This document shows, piece after piece, positions 61,888 to 64,000 of a stretch of DNA of 64,000 nucleotides. Source of the stretch: CAZGXM01 sp964529795 (GTDB lineage Bacteria > Bacillota > JADQBR01); contig CAZGXM010000003.1 in the NCBI GenBank assembly GCA_964529795.1, positions 21,175 to 85,174 on the forward strand. The letters are read 5' to 3'. A program made the position numbers and the translations under genes. The notes under the pieces were generated by a model. It saw only the letters and a program-made list of their open reading frames with translations, had not been told where the DNA came from and did no database searches. Every line of letters starts with the position of its first letter. The stretch's first letter is position 1.

Positions 61888-62773
61888 CTTGGGAGCTTCC
61901 AAACGTGACCATTGTGTAGAGACCACCGTGTTGGGGGAAAAATTTCTAATAGAGCGGCGGGGTACCGATGGGGATATGGCAAAAGCGGTAAAACTGATAA
62001 AGGATTTAGATGGAAAAGTGGATGCCTTTGGATTAGGGGGGGCAGATCTGTACCTGTTTGCGGGAAATAAACGGTACACCATTAGAGACGCTGCCAAGAT
62101 TGCCCGGGCTGCACAGGAAACACCCATTGTGGATGGAAGTGGTTTAAAAAATACGTTGGAACGGCGAGTAATTAACCACCTGCACCATCATGAAGGACTA
62201 ACCTTTAATGACAAAAAGATTTTAATGGTATGTGCTGTAGATCGTTTTGGTATGGCTGAGGCAATAAATGAGTTGGGGGGGCAGACTGTATATGGAGATT
62301 TGATTTTTGCATTGGGGATCCCCGTACGCTTGCACTCGTTAAAAACATTAAACCGGGTGGCTACAATCATAGCTCCCATAGTCTGCCAACTGCCCTTTAA
62401 ATACCTGTACCCTACTGGCAGCAAACAGGAAAATATATGTCCAGAAAGTAAGTTTAGCCGCTATTACCACGAGGCAGATATAATTGCCGGGGATTTTCAT
62501 TACATAAAAAAACATCTACCGGCAAATATTGAAGGGAAGATTATTATTACCAATACAGTTACCTCCGAAGATGTGACTGAACTGCGGGCGCGCGGGGCTA
62601 AACTTTTGATTACAACCACACCTGAGTTGAACGGTCGCTCCTTCGGTACAAACGTCATGGAGGCAGTCCTGGTTGCTTTGTCCGGGAAGAAACTACCGGA
62701 CATTTCCATAGAAGATTACGAACGGCTGTTGACAGAAATCAATTTCGTACCACGAATAGAATACTTAGCTTGA
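61865..62773 (+). CDS. Uncharacterised protein, second gene of reductase operon
   Basis: 302 residues, no signal or membrane segment. Starts KRVISVSLGASKRDH; later FGLGGADLYLF, IVDGSGLKNTLERRVINHL, ILMVCAVDRFGMAEAINELG, IITNTVTSEDV and LLITTTPELNGRSFGTNVME. Homologues are, as I recall, often named quinate 5-dehydrogenase, but I see no evidence for that activity and no classic NAD glycine motif. The GTG start has AGGAAAGGG 10 bases upstream and overlaps the HTH gene. Likely acts with the following reductase. Confidence 0.6.
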   Translation: MKRVISVSLGASKRDHCVETTVLGEKFLIERRGTDGDMAKAVKLIKDLDGKVDAFGLGGADLYLFAGNKRYTIRDAAKIARAAQETPIVDGSGLKNTLERRVINHLHHHEGLTFNDKKILMVCAVDRFGMAEAINELGGQTVYGDLIFALGIPVRLHSLKTLNRVATIIAPIVCQLPFKYLYPTGSKQENICPESKFSRYYHEADIIAGDFHYIKKHLPANIEGKIIITNTVTSEDVTELRARGAKLLITTTPELNGRSFGTNVMEAVLVALSGKKLPDISIEDYERLLTEINFVPRIEYLA

Positions 62774-62790
62774 TAGACGGAGGGATTTGC

Positions 62791-63867
62791 TTGAGTAAAT
62801 TTGCATTTATGATTCACCCGTTAGATCTAAGTGACTATACCAGGAAATTTCCCTTGTTGGGGAAAATGCCCAAACATCTTCTGGCAAATGTGACTAAATT
62901 ACTGCCACCGGTATATGTTTCTGACATTGAAGGTGTGACCTCACCTCATGGCCAAACTTCCGGATGGTTTGTCGGCTGCCCGTTAACCAGTGAACAAATG
63001 CTAACTTTACCTGAACAATATGTACTTAAAAAAATAATCAAAACCGGTAAGCTGGCGGAGAAACTGGGTGCAGATATTTTAGGCCTGGGGGCAATGACTT
63101 CCGTTGTTGGTGATGCGGGAATAACTGTGGCAGAAAACTTGGATATAGCAGTGACAACTGGCAACAGTTATACGGTGGCTGTGGCCTGTGAAGCTGTTAA
63201 GCGTGCTGCGATAATGATGGGTGTGGAGTTTAAAAATGCTGAACTGCTTGTATTGGGCGCAACCGGTTCTATAGGTGCCGTCTGCACCCAGATACTTGCC
63301 CGGGATGCGAAATATATGACCATAGCTGGTCGAGATACGGCTAAACTTGAGCGTTTGGCTTACCGGGTATTTTATCAAACCGGATTGTCAGTTCGTACCA
63401 CCACGGATTATCGCAGCGCCTTAAAACGGGCAGATATTATCATTACTGTAACTTCTGCAGTTGAGGAAATAGTTTTTCCCAATGATTTAAAACCCGGGGC
63501 CATTGTGTGTGACGTGGCACGACCCCGGGATGTTTCCAAACGTGTGGCCGCAGAACGGGATGACGTTTTGGTGATTGAAGGTGGGGTAGTGGAAGTTCCT
63601 GAGGCTGTCAATTTTAATTTTAATTTTGGCTATCCCAAAGGCTTGGCCTATGCCTGCATGGCAGAAACCATGATTCTCGCTTTGGAAGGGCGTCACGAGT
63701 CTTTTACTTTGGGAAGGGAACTGTCTGTGGATAAAGTGGATGAAATTGCAGGCCTTGCTAAAAAGCACGGGTTTAAGCTGGCTGGATTTCGCTCTTTTGA
63801 AAAACCACTGGATGAGAAAGAGATTGATAAGATCCGGGAGCATGCGAAAAAGAAAAAAGCCGGCTAG
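62791..63867 (+). CDS. Acyl-ACP reductase-like oxidoreductase (often labelled shikimate dehydrogenase)
   Basis: 358 residues. Rossmann motif LVLGATGSIGAVC (~152-165). Segments match cyanobacterial acyl-ACP reductase as I remember it: IEGVTSPHGQTSGWFVGCPL, LGAMTSVVGD, TTGNSYTVAVACEAVKRAA, EGGVVEVP, YACMAETM with Cys ~289 at the catalytic-cysteine place, and LEGRHESFTLGRELSVDKV. AroE's NVTxPxK motif is missing. It probably reduces an activated acyl group to aldehyde; substrate unknown. The TTG at 62791 follows GGAGGG. Confidence 0.7.
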   Translation: MSKFAFMIHPLDLSDYTRKFPLLGKMPKHLLANVTKLLPPVYVSDIEGVTSPHGQTSGWFVGCPLTSEQMLTLPEQYVLKKIIKTGKLAEKLGADILGLGAMTSVVGDAGITVAENLDIAVTTGNSYTVAVACEAVKRAAIMMGVEFKNAELLVLGATGSIGAVCTQILARDAKYMTIAGRDTAKLERLAYRVFYQTGLSVRTTTDYRSALKRADIIITVTSAVEEIVFPNDLKPGAIVCDVARPRDVSKRVAAERDDVLVIEGGVVEVPEAVNFNFNFGYPKGLAYACMAETMILALEGRHESFTLGRELSVDKVDEIAGLAKKHGFKLAGFRSFEKPLDEKEIDKIREHAKKKKAG

Positions 63868-63889
63868 CTACACAAAAGCTACACAAAAG
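63868..63889 (+). repeat. Tandem 11-base direct repeat
   Basis: CTACACAAAAG occurs twice without spacing, immediately upstream of a consensus promoter. The 11-base step suits an OmpR-family regulator. Confidence 0.8.
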
Positions 63890-63893
63890 TTTC

Positions 63894-63922
63894 TTGACAA
63901 AAATTAGTAAGCTCTATATAAT
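63894..63922 (+). promoter_or_regulatory. Perfect sigma-A promoter at right edge
   Basis: TTGACA, 17 bases, TATAAT. It drives a gene beyond the window. Confidence 0.85.
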
Positions 63923-63942
63923 ACCCAATAAGTACAACCGGG

Positions 63943-63980
63943 AGCACTGACCGCCGCCTTTTTGCCGGCCGGCCAGTGCT
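63943..63980 (+). other. Leader hairpin after the last promoter
   Basis: AGCACTG / CAGTGCT with inner GCCG / CGGC pairing, followed by TGTTTCG. Possible leader structure or attenuator of the next gene. Confidence 0.4.
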
Positions 63981-64000
63981 TGTTTCGTGGTAAGCAAGGC

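Noticed and set aside
62791..63867. Shikimate dehydrogenase
   Set aside because: The NVTxPxK substrate motif is absent and the Cys-containing YACMAE and LEGRHESF blocks fit the acyl-ACP reductase family better.

Overview
The window is origin-proximal chromosome of an anaerobic, endospore-forming Firmicute, most like the Desulfotomaculum/Pelotomaculum branch of the Peptococcaceae. That placement is inferred from gene content and order, not from a search. The evidence is a dense sporulation set (spoVG, spoVT, yabP, yabQ, spoIIE, cwlD, a SpoIID-like protein, SPOCS/LysM coat-type proteins, two Spo0E-like proteins), low-GC-type regulation (PurR, SpoVT, strong AGGAGG ribosome sites, many TTG/GTG starts), and anaerobic C1 and flavin energetics (formate-THF ligase, EtfAB-FixCX). 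Almost all genes lie on the + strand. A 100-base run of N at 3015-3114 marks a scaffold join.

Layout. 1-3.3 kb: two trypsin-like serine protease paralogues, a family-2 glycosyltransferase and a broken second glycosyltransferase at the assembly gap. 3.4-5.1 kb: a three-repeat SPOCS protein with LysM. 5.2-8.9 kb: etfB-etfA-fixC-fixX, a likely electron-bifurcating complex. 9-12.1 kb: a Spo0E-like gene, lgt, cwlD, a LysR remnant and an L,D-transpeptidase. 12.3-13.8 kb: an unusual beta-propeller/SPOCS/LysM fusion. 14-31.8 kb: the conserved housekeeping block ispE, GntR regulator, nucleotidyltransferase, purR, ilvA, spoVG, glmU, prs, ctc, pth, mfd, prsA, spoVT, mazG, hup. 31.9-36 kb: spoIID-like, yabP, yabQ, a small HTH gene, divIC, an S1-domain gene and ppx. 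36-39.8 kb: a second L,D-transpeptidase, a two-component system and a candidate small RNA behind a PhoB-type direct-repeat promoter. 40.4-40.6 kb: initiator and elongator tRNA-Met. 40.8-47.8 kb: spoIIE, tilS, ftsH, ndk and a hotdog thioesterase. 47.8-50.6 kb: a NiaR-type repressor with a sodium/solute symporter pair and a diverged Spo0E-like gene. 50.8-61.2 kb: fhs, an HD protein, folP-folB-folK, a DUF2520 protein with panC-panD, birA and bioY (each with a BirA operator), coaX and dusB. 61.3-63.9 kb: an HTH protein, an unknown protein and a reductase resembling cyanobacterial acyl-ACP reductase. A perfect sigma-A promoter for the next gene closes the window.

How the parts fit. Many genes serve spore formation, and several carry recognisable stage-specific control: a sigma-H promoter before spoVG, a sigma-G promoter before spoVT, a sigma-E promoter before yabPQ, and Spo0A-like boxes before spoIIE and the Spo0E-like gene. 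A second theme is cofactor supply: folate, pantothenate/CoA, biotin and possibly niacin, tied to C1 and acyl-CoA metabolism. The most novel item is the three-gene operon at the right end, whose last protein keeps the fold motifs and catalytic-type cysteine of acyl-ACP reductase although such proteins are often labelled shikimate dehydrogenase.
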